From SAR202 cluster bacterium (GTDB lineage Bacteria; Chloroflexota; Dehalococcoidia; Lucifugimonadales; UBA826): 59,178 nt of DNA. Under the pieces are notes generated by a model. The model did not search any database. It was not told where the DNA came from and saw only the letters and a list, made by a program, of their open reading frames with translations. The position numbers were made by a program, and so were the translations under genes. Positions 35,028-43,170 of this stretch are shown here, in pieces. Each line of letters starts with the position of its first letter. Positions within the stretch are counted from its first letter, which is position 1. Where the stretch lies: contig JAKUTY010000001.1 of the NCBI GenBank assembly GCA_022447825.1, positions 68,599 to 127,776 on the forward strand, read 5' to 3'.

Positions 35028-35630
35028 TTATTGGCTTTCAAACCAAAAAATAGCAGAAATTAATGAATGAGGAGAATCTTCATGAAACTGATGTCCTCCT
35101 CCTTCTAATTCAGTTACAAAACACATTTTCTGTTTCTCACGAATTTGTATAGCTAACTCATGAGAAATAACATCGCTTTGCCTGCCTCTAACATATAAAG
35201 ATGGAATCGAAATTTTTCCCCATTCTTCCCAAGCGATAGAATCAGAAAACTCAGTTTCAATTAAAATCAATTTTTTGATCAAATTCGGTCTCTGATTTGC
35301 AATAATTACTGCACATTCACCGCCAAAACCGTGGCCCATCAGATAAAAAGATTTATACGAACTTTGGTCTAAATAATCCAAAATATCTGAAACACTTTCA
35401 TCGATCCCAACTTTTTCAAAACATAAATTTAAACCATGGCCTCTAAAATCAATTTGAATTACTAGAAATTTATCTTTTAAATCTTCCGAAACTTTTTCCC
35501 AAGAATCTGAACTATCACCTATTTCATGTAGCAAAATTATAGGTGTAGAGTTTTGTTTGTTTTTTAAATATTTATGTTTTTCTAAATAATTCAAACTTAA
35601 GGATTGTGAATTTTTAAAAGAATGATTCAT
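35028..35630 (-). CDS. Alpha/beta-hydrolase-fold protein with nucleophile replaced by glycine
   Basis: A 200-residue protein with the fold signatures PIILLHEIGDSSDSWE (oxyanion region), IDFRGHGLN, YLMGHGFGGECA (nucleophile elbow), GRQSDVI (acid, D153) and EGGGHQFHED (base, H180). The elbow reads GHGFGG where active enzymes have GHSxGG, so the serine is glycine (codon GGT). The other two triad residues are intact. It may be a binding protein or use another mechanism; some cofactor-free members of the fold do not need the serine. It is 4 bases downstream of the TlpA-like gene. Confidence 0.78.
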   Translation of the reverse strand: MNHSFKNSQSLSLNYLEKHKYLKNKQNSTPIILLHEIGDSSDSWEKVSEDLKDKFLVIQIDFRGHGLNLCFEKVGIDESVSDILDYLDQSSYKSFYLMGHGFGGECAVIIANQRPNLIKKLILIETEFSDSIAWEEWGKISIPSLYVRGRQSDVISHELAIQIREKQKMCFVTELEGGGHQFHEDSPHSLISAIFWFESQ

Positions 35631-35634
35631 TTGA

Positions 35635-36252
35635 TTAATTTAAACTCCGAAATGCTTCTAAATTTTCACCAAACTCAACATCATTATAGTTAGTCAAAAT
35701 TTCTTGAATAATATTATCCAATCTTCCTTCCGAAATAGATCCTACCCATCTTCCGAGAATCTGATTATCAAAAACAAAAAAAGTGACTGGAATGCCAGTC
35801 ACACCATAATCTACAGTAATATTCCCATCATAATCATAAATATTGGGATAAGTTACAGAAAATTCGTTAATATAATTTATAGCATCAACCGGACTCGAAC
35901 CGTCTTGAATGTTAATACCTAAAAATGTGACTCCTTCATCTTGATATTTTTCAAAGAGTCTTTGAAATCCAGGAGTTTCATCTCGGCAAGGGGGACACCA
36001 AGATGCCCAAAAATTCAAAACTAAAATATCACCATCATAATCATTTAGAGAAACAAAAGTATTATTTTCAGAAGAATCAATTAATGGAGCAATAAATACA
36101 GGAGCTTCTTTTCCTATTAAAACTGCACCACTCCTTCCTGTTGCTGACGTCTGATTAGACAATCCAAAAGCCAAAAGAGAAGTGAAACCTAAAATAATAA
36201 TTCCTATTATTAAGATCAAAACACTCTTTGTTAAGTTTTTATTCGCATTCAT
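35635..36252 (-). CDS. Membrane-anchored TlpA/ResA-like thiol-disulfide protein
   Basis: A 205-residue protein with one N-terminal membrane anchor (residues about 10-32, not obviously cleaved) and an extracytoplasmic thioredoxin domain. FWASWCPPCRDETPGF contains the active CxxC pair C86 and C89. GINIQDGSSPVDAINYI and the cis-proline stretch GVTGIPVTFFVF are also present. Such proteins reduce apocytochrome c or other exported disulfides, fitting the cytochrome c subunit encoded at 55968-56648, though no ccs/ccm gene is seen. It is upstream of, and probably co-transcribed with, the alpha/beta-hydrolase-like gene. Confidence 0.87.
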   Translation of the reverse strand: MNANKNLTKSVLILIIGIIILGFTSLLAFGLSNQTSATGRSGAVLIGKEAPVFIAPLIDSSENNTFVSLNDYDGDILVLNFWASWCPPCRDETPGFQRLFEKYQDEGVTFLGINIQDGSSPVDAINYINEFSVTYPNIYDYDGNITVDYGVTGIPVTFFVFDNQILGRWVGSISEGRLDNIIQEILTNYNDVEFGENLEAFRSLN

Positions 36253-36274
36253 ACATCAATATTAATAGAAAAAC

Positions 36275-37915
36275 CTAAAAATTTGATCTACGATCTTCCA
36301 AATTTGTATGAATATCTAATAAAACTGTTTTACCTTCAGCATTTAGTTTTTTAGCTTGCTCTAAAGCATCCGCTACATCTTCTGGCTTAGTCACAGTAAT
36401 TCCAACAGCACCGAGACCTTCAGCAATTTTTGCGTAATCTCCAGTCATGTATGTGGTCCCAAAAGATTCTCTAGCGGTAGGATATCCTCCTGGATATGTA
36501 GCCATACCGCCATTATTTAACAGTACTGTTGTTATTGGAGCTTTAGCTCTTACTGAAGTTTCTATATCTAATCCTGACATCCCAAAAGCACCATCACCCA
36601 TAATGTTCAAACAAAACTTATCTGGACATGCAATCTTTACACCCGTCATTAAAGGAATGCCATAACCTAAGTGAGTGGTTTTTCCCCAACCTACATAACT
36701 ATGAGGTACAGTTCCCGGATAAAATGGCATGATAATATCTCTTGGAGCTCCAGCATCATGAGTCACAATGCTGTTTTCAAGATCTAATACTTTCATCATT
36801 TCTCCAACAACTCTATATGCACTAATTGGAGTTTCTTCAGATTCTAATATCGGTTGCCATTGTGACATCCATTTTTCGTTAATATCAGAAATTTGTTTTG
36901 ATATATCTTCACTAGATTTTTTACCTTGATCTCCCAAAATGCTTTTCACTTCTTTAATCATCATTTGTAAAGTTAGTTTTGCATCACCGACTAATCCCAC
37001 AGTAATATCAAAATCTTTATTAATGTCTGCGATAGTTTCGGTACTGTGAATCATAGTCTTACCATCAGGAATAGGTTGCCCATATGAAGTTCTTGATAAG
37101 CTAGACCCAACAGCAAACAAAACATCAGATTCTTGCAACCAGGTTCTTGCTTGCAAAGAAGTAGAACCACTTCCAGATCCTAATGACAAAGGATGTCTTT
37201 GATCAAATCCTGACTTACCAGGCATAGTGCAATAAACTGGGATTTGAGTTAATTCTGCTAATTCAGTCAACTCTTCTGAAGCGTCCGACATCAAAACTCC
37301 CATACCAGACCAAATTACGGGTTTTTTAGCATCTAACAAAAGTTGAACTGCCTCACTAATATGAGAAGGTTCAGGAGAAAATCTATATCTCTGTGGAGAA
37401 ACATAAGACTCTACAATAGAGTCATCAACTTCCATGTCTGCAACATCTCCTGGAATTTCTACTATAACAGGGCCTGGTCTACCATTTCTTAATGCATGAA
37501 AAGCACGTCTCATTACAGAACTGACTTGATTGGGTTGAAATATTACTTCTGAAGATACAGACACAGATTGATATGTTCTAGCAGGAGAAAAGTTCGGTTT
37601 AACTGACCTAGCAGCAACAGCAGATCCTCCAGGCAAATACAATATTGGAACATTATCAGCATATGCTTGGGCAAGACCCCCCATAGTATTTTCTGAACCA
37701 GGGCCTCCTTGTGTAACTAACACACCAAATTCCTCGCGATTTTTCATTCTGCTAAAACCATCTACTGCCATAGCAGCACCACGTTCTTGTCTAAACATAA
37801 TGGGATTAATGCCAGCTTGGGCTATTGATTCAATTAAATTATTGGAAGGAAAACACCCCACCCACTTAATACCTTCAATTTTTAATATTTGAGCAACAGC
37901 ATCATTGACTTTCAT
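36275..37915 (-). CDS. Thiamine diphosphate-dependent enzyme (acetolactate synthase-like)
   Basis: A 546-residue enzyme of the ThDP family with the three-domain layout. The N-terminal PYR domain has FRQERGAAMAVDGFSR, where E activates ThDP, and TQGGPGSENTMGGLAQAYAD. A central domain follows (GMGVLMSDASEELTELAE). The C-terminal PP domain has the ThDP-Mg motif IMGDGAFGMSGLDIETSVRA ending LLNNGGM. A regulatory small subunit is absent nearby, so it is more likely a catabolic decarboxylase or synthase than biosynthetic IlvB. The substrate is unknown. It ends 22 bases before the TlpA-like gene. Confidence 0.82.
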   Translation of the reverse strand: MKVNDAVAQILKIEGIKWVGCFPSNNLIESIAQAGINPIMFRQERGAAMAVDGFSRMKNREEFGVLVTQGGPGSENTMGGLAQAYADNVPILYLPGGSAVAARSVKPNFSPARTYQSVSVSSEVIFQPNQVSSVMRRAFHALRNGRPGPVIVEIPGDVADMEVDDSIVESYVSPQRYRFSPEPSHISEAVQLLLDAKKPVIWSGMGVLMSDASEELTELAELTQIPVYCTMPGKSGFDQRHPLSLGSGSGSTSLQARTWLQESDVLFAVGSSLSRTSYGQPIPDGKTMIHSTETIADINKDFDITVGLVGDAKLTLQMMIKEVKSILGDQGKKSSEDISKQISDINEKWMSQWQPILESEETPISAYRVVGEMMKVLDLENSIVTHDAGAPRDIIMPFYPGTVPHSYVGWGKTTHLGYGIPLMTGVKIACPDKFCLNIMGDGAFGMSGLDIETSVRAKAPITTVLLNNGGMATYPGGYPTARESFGTTYMTGDYAKIAEGLGAVGITVTKPEDVADALEQAKKLNAEGKTVLLDIHTNLEDRRSNF

Positions 37916-38022
37916 TTTAATTTCTCCAATTCATAAAATATGTTTTCTATATAGGTTAAAATTCAGCTTCATTGTAAATATAAGAGTTATCATAATCAAC
38001 TCATAAAGTTTTAAAGAGCAAC

Positions 38023-38772
38023 ATGATCGTTGGAAATCACATAATTTACCTCAAAGAAACCACTTCCACTATGGATGTGTGTAAAGAACTTGCCTCAGAT
38101 AAATTTGAAGAGGGTACAGTAGTATTTGCTAACTATCAAAATTCAGGTAGAGGTAGATTTAACAGAGTATGGATTTCACCTGCAGGAATAAATTTACACG
38201 TATCAATTTTATTATCACCTACTTTTGATCAAATGAAATATTTGAATATGGCTGCAACTTTAGCTGTAATCGATACGATTAAAGAAATTACAAATATCTC
38301 TGGTCAAATCAAATGGCCAAACGATGTTCAAGTTAATGGTAAAAAAATATCAGGAATACTAATAGAATCAGAATTATCAACAACTAATATTAATTATTCT
38401 GTAGTAGGCATAGGGTTAAACATTAATTTAAATCCTCAAGAATTCCCTGAAATTTCTAATTTGGCTACTAGTCTAAAAAACGAAACAAAACTATTTATAA
38501 ACAGATCAACAGTTTTACATACTCTTATCAAATTTTTTGATCATTACTACAATACAATTAAACAAAATGAATCCTTGACAAAAAAGTGGGAGGATTACTT
38601 AAATACAATCGGCAGAAACATAGAAATTTCATTTACTGATAAGCCTGGAGAACAAACAATTTCAGGCTTAGCTCACTCAGTAAATGAGGACGGATCATTA
38701 AATCTAAAACTAGATGACAATTCTTTATTAACAGTTTCTGCAGGAGAAATTACAATCAATAAAATTGAATGA
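38023..38772 (+). CDS. birA: Biotin--[acetyl-CoA-carboxylase] ligase
   Basis: Activates biotin with ATP and attaches it to biotin carboxyl carrier protein. The 249-residue protein has STMDVCKELA, GRGRFNRVWISPAGINLHVS, IKWPNDVQVNGKKISGILIE and VGIGLNINL, the full ligase core, plus a C-terminal SH3-like domain (ISGLAHSVNEDGSLNLKL). There is no N-terminal winged-helix domain, so it does not act as a biotin repressor. It is convergent with yggT, 2 bases apart. Confidence 0.92.
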   Translation: MIVGNHIIYLKETTSTMDVCKELASDKFEEGTVVFANYQNSGRGRFNRVWISPAGINLHVSILLSPTFDQMKYLNMAATLAVIDTIKEITNISGQIKWPNDVQVNGKKISGILIESELSTTNINYSVVGIGLNINLNPQEFPEISNLATSLKNETKLFINRSTVLHTLIKFFDHYYNTIKQNESLTKKWEDYLNTIGRNIEISFTDKPGEQTISGLAHSVNEDGSLNLKLDDNSLLTVSAGEITINKIE

Positions 38773-38774
38773 AA

Positions 38775-39038
38775 CTATATCAAAAGCTTACCCGCAAGCC
38801 ATTGAATTATATTGATAGCTATAATCGCCACTAAGGGAGCAAAATCGAACATTCCAGTTTTGGGTAACAAATTTCTTATAGGAATCAGGATCGGTTCCGT
38901 AATGGTATATAAAATTTTCAATATAGGAAAAAATAGCCCGCCAGGAACTACAGTAAACCAAGAAGATAACACTCTAAGTAATATAGCTACGTATAGTATC
39001 CAAGTTAATATGGAAATAAAATTATATAAAAGTAAAAT
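38775..39038 (-). CDS. YggT-family membrane protein; ATT start codon proposed
   Basis: Small integral membrane protein with two hydrophobic segments. The family signature ITEPILIPIRNLLPKTGMFDFAP is clear. The first ATG/GTG/TTG in frame is GTG 38972, giving 65 residues. That start falls inside the conserved YggT N-terminal helix, because the upstream frame reads SILTWILYVAILLRVLSSW. The upstream frame has only one sensible start: ATT 39038, whose A is the last base of the proC stop codon (TAATT). It lies 8 bases after GGAG. From there the product is 87 residues, a usual family length. YggT is linked to division and turgor or osmotic stress and is commonly next to proC, as here. Confidence 0.8.
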   Translation of the reverse strand: MLLLYNFISILTWILYVAILLRVLSSWFTVVPGGLFFPILKILYTITEPILIPIRNLLPKTGMFDFAPLVAIIAINIIQWLAGKLLI

Positions 39039-39841
39039 TAACCTAACTCCAATGATCTTTCATAAGCAGCAACCACCCCATTAATCACAGAAGCACGAAA
39101 ATTATCGTTTTCTAGAGAAAGGATTGCTTCAATTGTTGTGCCAGCTGGGGATGTAACCATATCTTTTAGGTCTGCTGGATGTTTTCCAGTATCATCCACA
39201 AATTTCGTACTGCCTAATAGTGTTTGTAAAGTTAATGTTCTAGCCATTTCTCTAGGCATACCCAAGTAAACCCCGGCATCAATTAATGCTTCTATAAACA
39301 TAAATACATATGCTGGACCACTAGCACTCAAAGCTGTAGACATATCTAAATATTTTTCTTCGGTAACAAAAAATTGCTTGCCTAAAGTGTCTAATATCTT
39401 TTCAATCACACTAAGGTCATTACTAGAAACTTCCGGAAAAGCAGTCCATACTGACATTCCTTCACCAATTTGTGCAGGAGTATTTGGCATAACCCTAACC
39501 ACATTTGAATGATTTGTATAAGACCTAATAGACTCTAATTTTGCACCAGCAACTATTGAAACTAAAGATGTGTCTTTATGAACTTTTCCATTAATCTCAT
39601 CACATACTTGTTTTAAATTCTGGGGTTTTACTGCTAAAAATAGTAATCCTTGCTGTTTAGATACATCTAAATTATTGCCCGTAACCTCAATGGAATAATT
39701 TGATCGCAGTTCTAACCTTCTTGATTCAATAGGTTCACTTACTAGAATTTGGGACGGAGAAACCAAATCTGACTTCACAATTCCTGAAATAATTGCTTCA
39801 GCCATTTTTCCTCCGCCCACAAAAGATATTCTTATATCCAT
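39038..39841 (-). CDS. proC: Pyrroline-5-carboxylate reductase
   Basis: Last step of proline synthesis, reducing pyrroline-5-carboxylate with NAD(P)H. The 267-residue protein has IRISFVGGGKMAEAIISGIV (cofactor), FLAVKPQNL, VRVMPNTPAQIGEGMS, and the C-terminal signature with SASGPAYVFMFIEALIDAGV and SPAGTTIEAI. ATG 39841 opens the frame. Its stop codon overlaps the proposed ATT start of yggT by one base. Confidence 0.95.
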   Translation of the reverse strand: MDIRISFVGGGKMAEAIISGIVKSDLVSPSQILVSEPIESRRLELRSNYSIEVTGNNLDVSKQQGLLFLAVKPQNLKQVCDEINGKVHKDTSLVSIVAGAKLESIRSYTNHSNVVRVMPNTPAQIGEGMSVWTAFPEVSSNDLSVIEKILDTLGKQFFVTEEKYLDMSTALSASGPAYVFMFIEALIDAGVYLGMPREMARTLTLQTLLGSTKFVDDTGKHPADLKDMVTSPAGTTIEAILSLENDNFRASVINGVVAAYERSLELG

Positions 39842-39869
39842 AAAATATTCCTGAGCTAATTCTTAAAGC

Positions 39870-42317
39870 TTATTCACACTTACTATACCCACAATCAACA
39901 CAACTCAAACATCCTTCTTGATTAATTAAAACACTAGGACAATCAGGGCATATTATTGAATTTTGTTCGGCTTGAAAGTTAGCGTTAACTTCTTTTTTTG
40001 TTGAAGAAATCAACTCTATTTGAGTAGCAACACTAACAGTATCTACAGCAACATCATCATTATCGGTATTATCAGAAATATGTCTATTCAATGCTATAGC
40101 TATGGCATCTGGTGCAGATCTAACCAATGTACCTCCATCCCAAGCTGGTTCATCAGTTATACCTCTCAATTGATCTACAATTTGATCAGGTTCAACTCCT
40201 GCCCTTAAAGACATGGATGCCAATCTAGCAATAGCTTGTAAATAAGCAGAATCACTACCACCTGACTTACCTAAATTTGCAAAAACTTCAAAGGGATTAC
40301 CTTCTTCATCAAAATTTATAGTAACAAACATTGTTCCATGACCAGTTCGAATTCGATCAGTAATACCAGTCAATGAAGCAGGTCGCTTTCGAGGAGTTTT
40401 AACTATATCAATCTCATCTGATTGATCAGAAGACTTACTTGAGCCAGTTTCTAAAACCTGCATTGATTTTGAACCATCTCTATAAACCGTAACAGCTTTA
40501 CAACCAGTTTCCCAAGCTAACATATATGCATCTTTGACGTCTTGTATAGTTGCAGAATTGGGCAAATTAATTGTTTTAGAAACTGAATTTGTAACATGTT
40601 TTTGCCAAATTGACTGCATTTTAATATGCGCTTCTGCAGATACTCGCATTGATGTCCTAAAAACATCTGAATTAATACCATGATCTCCCATAATTTTTTC
40701 AGCATTTTCTGGATCTTCAACAATTTTTTCTAACACTTCTCGAACAGCCTGTTCAGAACCAAGTTCTTGTTCCAAGCTTTGAGTAATGGAAATCGGTGCA
40801 TCTAGTAATCTAGAGCTTGCCCCCTCATGATCCTGCCATAATACATTTGACCACCAAGCCATAGCAAAGTGAGGTTCAATTCCACTTGAACATCCAGCAA
40901 TTCGACTTATAGTTCCTGTAGGAGCAATAGTAATTACACTTGAATTTCTAACTGGAGGCATTCCTTTTTCTTTTAAAGCAGAATTCTCATATTCAGGAAA
41001 TGGGCCCCTTTCTGAAGCTACATTAGCAGACTCATCCCAAGCAGTAGAATTCAAAAATTCTCCTAACTTATCAGCCAAATCTAAGGCTTCCTGAGAATCA
41101 TAAGGTAGGCCCATTCGTACTAAAGCATCAGCCCATCCCATTACTCCTAAACCAATTCTACGAGTATTTAAATTAGTCTCTCTAAGTTGAGGTAATGGAA
41201 AAGAATTTACTTCAATTACATCATTTAAAAATCTAACCGCCGTACGAGTAGTGTGCTCTAAAGACTCCCAATCAAAATCACCATCATTAATATGAAGGTC
41301 CAAATTAATAGAGCCTAAACAACAATTTCCATAATTTTCTAGAAATTCTTCTCCACAAGGATTACTGGTTTTGATTTTACCCATTTGTGGGTTTGGGGCA
41401 GTTTCCCAAACTCTATCAATAAATACCACACCTGGATCGCCTGTTTTCCATGCAGATTCAGTAATCTCATTCCATAATTCACGAGCATTCACAGTACTAA
41501 CTACATCATTAGATGGACCATTACCAGTATCCCTAGGATTAACCAGATGAATGTCCAAATCATTTTTTACAGCATTCATGAATTCATCAGTAATTTGGAC
41601 GGATATATTAAAATTCTGCAACGTATCATCATCATCTTTACAATGAATAAATTCTCTTATATCAGGATGAGTAATTATCAATTGACCCATATGAGCACCT
41701 AACCTAAAAGCTCCTTGAGTCAAAGTAGCACCAACAGCTGAATATAATTTCATTACAGCAATAGGACCACAAGCTTGACCATGAGTAGTTGCGATTTTAT
41801 CTTGTTTTGGTCTCAAATCAGATAATCCAAATCCAATTCCACCACCCCATTTCTCAATCATGGCAGCATCATTAGCTATCTTCATAATAGATTGAATATT
41901 ATCTTCAGGTGAAACAACAAAACATGCTGATAAGCATCCACGATCTGTGCCAGCGTTTACTAATGTTGGAGAATTAGGAAGAAATTTTAAAGACGACATT
42001 AAATCATAGTAAAGTTTTGCATACTCTTGTTGTTTAGGAGCATCAGCACCCAAAGAGACGGCGTTAGCAACCCTATGAAATAAGCCATCAGCATCCTCAT
42101 AAGGGTTCCCAGATTTATCACGTTGTAAATATCGTTTTTCAATAATAAAACGAGCATTATCACTAAGAGGTAAGTTATCAATCGGGGCATCTGATTGTTG
42201 ATTACCATCCAATAAATTAGATGTCACAACATCAGTAATTTCACTAGAAATGCCCGCACTTGATAAAGCTTCTATTACATCTTTTAATACTTTTGATTTT
42301 TCTGCCTCTTGAGTCAT
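39870..42317 (-). CDS. nrdJ: Adenosylcobalamin-dependent ribonucleotide reductase (class II)
   Basis: Makes deoxyribonucleotides using coenzyme B12, independent of oxygen. The 815-residue protein has FLPNSPTLVNAGTDRGCLSA (redox cysteine), GGGIGFGLSDLRP, the active-site loop SNPCGEEFLENYGNCCLGS with the radical cysteine and catalytic glutamate, and PTGTISRIAGCSSGIEPHFA. The C-terminus has paired cysteines (CPDC, CLSCVDCGYSKCE) for thiol exchange or a zinc ribbon. I see no N-terminal ATP cone. It follows nrdR after 74 bases in the same direction. No cobalamin riboswitch fits in that gap. AGGAGAATTGA precedes ATG 42317. Confidence 0.95.
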   Translation of the reverse strand: MTQEAEKSKVLKDVIEALSSAGISSEITDVVTSNLLDGNQQSDAPIDNLPLSDNARFIIEKRYLQRDKSGNPYEDADGLFHRVANAVSLGADAPKQQEYAKLYYDLMSSLKFLPNSPTLVNAGTDRGCLSACFVVSPEDNIQSIMKIANDAAMIEKWGGGIGFGLSDLRPKQDKIATTHGQACGPIAVMKLYSAVGATLTQGAFRLGAHMGQLIITHPDIREFIHCKDDDDTLQNFNISVQITDEFMNAVKNDLDIHLVNPRDTGNGPSNDVVSTVNARELWNEITESAWKTGDPGVVFIDRVWETAPNPQMGKIKTSNPCGEEFLENYGNCCLGSINLDLHINDGDFDWESLEHTTRTAVRFLNDVIEVNSFPLPQLRETNLNTRRIGLGVMGWADALVRMGLPYDSQEALDLADKLGEFLNSTAWDESANVASERGPFPEYENSALKEKGMPPVRNSSVITIAPTGTISRIAGCSSGIEPHFAMAWWSNVLWQDHEGASSRLLDAPISITQSLEQELGSEQAVREVLEKIVEDPENAEKIMGDHGINSDVFRTSMRVSAEAHIKMQSIWQKHVTNSVSKTINLPNSATIQDVKDAYMLAWETGCKAVTVYRDGSKSMQVLETGSSKSSDQSDEIDIVKTPRKRPASLTGITDRIRTGHGTMFVTINFDEEGNPFEVFANLGKSGGSDSAYLQAIARLASMSLRAGVEPDQIVDQLRGITDEPAWDGGTLVRSAPDAIAIALNRHISDNTDNDDVAVDTVSVATQIELISSTKKEVNANFQAEQNSIICPDCPSVLINQEGCLSCVDCGYSKCE

Positions 42318-42391
42318 TCAATTCTCCTATAAAACTCTTTTTCATATAAATTAGATTCTAAGATTAGCACAAAATAAGAACATTTGTACTA

Positions 42392-42949
42392 TTATTTAAT
42401 TGTTGAAATAGTTATATTAGGCTTTCGCCCTCTCTTTTTATTCTTTTTAACGGGAATCTCATCATCTAAAAATGATAGCTGACTATTATCTTCATCATTA
42501 TTTTTGGGTTCTAATAAAGCATCAACCTCATCTTTAAAATTCTCAATATCACGAAAATCCCTATAAACGCTAGCAAAGCGTATATAAGCAACACGGTCCA
42601 ATTTTCTTAGATTGTCCATAACCATTTCCCCAATCGCTCGAGATGAAATTTCTGCTCTAGCAAGTTTTGCTAAGTCAGACTCAATATCGCTAATCACTTT
42701 ATCTATACTGCCAATTGGAAGGGGTCTTTTAGCGCATGCATTTTTTACGCTAATCCATAATTTTTCACTATCAAAATCTTCCCGATTCCCATCACGCTTA
42801 ACTACAGAAAGAGTACGAGTTTGAATACGTTCATAGGTAGTGAACCTAAGTGAACAAGCAAGACATTCTCTACGCCTTCTAATACTGTCAGCAGAATCTC
42901 TAGAATCAATTACTTTTGAATTTTCACTACTACAATATGGACAAAACAA
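42392..42949 (-). CDS. nrdR: Transcriptional repressor NrdR
   Basis: Zinc-ribbon plus ATP-cone repressor of ribonucleotide reductase genes that senses ATP/dATP. The zinc ligands are C3 and C6 (MFCPYCSS) and C29 and C32 (RRRECLACSLRFTTYER). The ATP cone runs from about VVKRDGNREDFD to VAYIRFASVYRDF. The start at TTG 42949 is chosen because family members begin MxCP; GTG 42985 would add 12 hydrophobic residues. The 185-residue length exceeds the usual 150-160 because of a basic tail with KKRGRKPN, similar to an AT-hook. It lies upstream of nrdJ, with an NrdR-box-like palindrome before it. Confidence 0.93.
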   Translation of the reverse strand: MFCPYCSSENSKVIDSRDSADSIRRRRECLACSLRFTTYERIQTRTLSVVKRDGNREDFDSEKLWISVKNACAKRPLPIGSIDKVISDIESDLAKLARAEISSRAIGEMVMDNLRKLDRVAYIRFASVYRDFRDIENFKDEVDALLEPKNNDEDNSQLSFLDDEIPVKKNKKRGRKPNITISTIK

Positions 42950-43014
42950 TATATATAACCAAATTGAATTAAATTTACAAACCACAACAACTCGTAGCTT
43001 GGACTTTGAACACT

Positions 43015-43030
43015 ACACTATATATTGGGG
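43015..43030 (-). promoter_or_regulatory. NrdR box-like operator upstream of nrdR-nrdJ
   Basis: ACACTATATATTGGGG matches 14 of 16 positions of the known NrdR box acaCwAtATaTwGtgt; only the outer right arm deviates. On the minus strand it contains TATAGT, which could be the -10 of the nrdR promoter, so binding would block transcription. NrdR boxes usually come in pairs about 31-32 bases apart; I do not see a good second copy at that distance. A weaker match (11 of 16) lies at 42946-42961 over the start codon. Confidence 0.55.
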
Positions 43031-43116
43031 TATTAGCAATAACTATTGATGCATATTATTAAATATTTTGATCAAAAAAATATACTAATTCAAGCTTCTA
43101 GGAATAAGAGGAAAAA

Positions 43117-43167
43117 ATATAAAAAAAAATAGAGCTATGTAGGCCATGATTTTTTCATGACCTACAT
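43117..43167 (-). terminator. Terminator after ftsZ
   Basis: Just 3 bases past the ftsZ stop, the minus-strand transcript forms a 13-bp stem (43167-43155 with 43149-43137, one G-U pair) around a five-base A loop. A 9-base U run at 43129-43121 follows after a 7-base spacer. The T-run distance is slightly long for a classical Rho-independent terminator, but the hairpin is strong. Confidence 0.7.
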
Positions 43168-43170
43168 ATT

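Noticed and set aside
42318-42391. Cobalamin riboswitch before nrdJ
   Set aside because: The gap is only 74 bases, far too short, and no B12-box-like sequence is seen.
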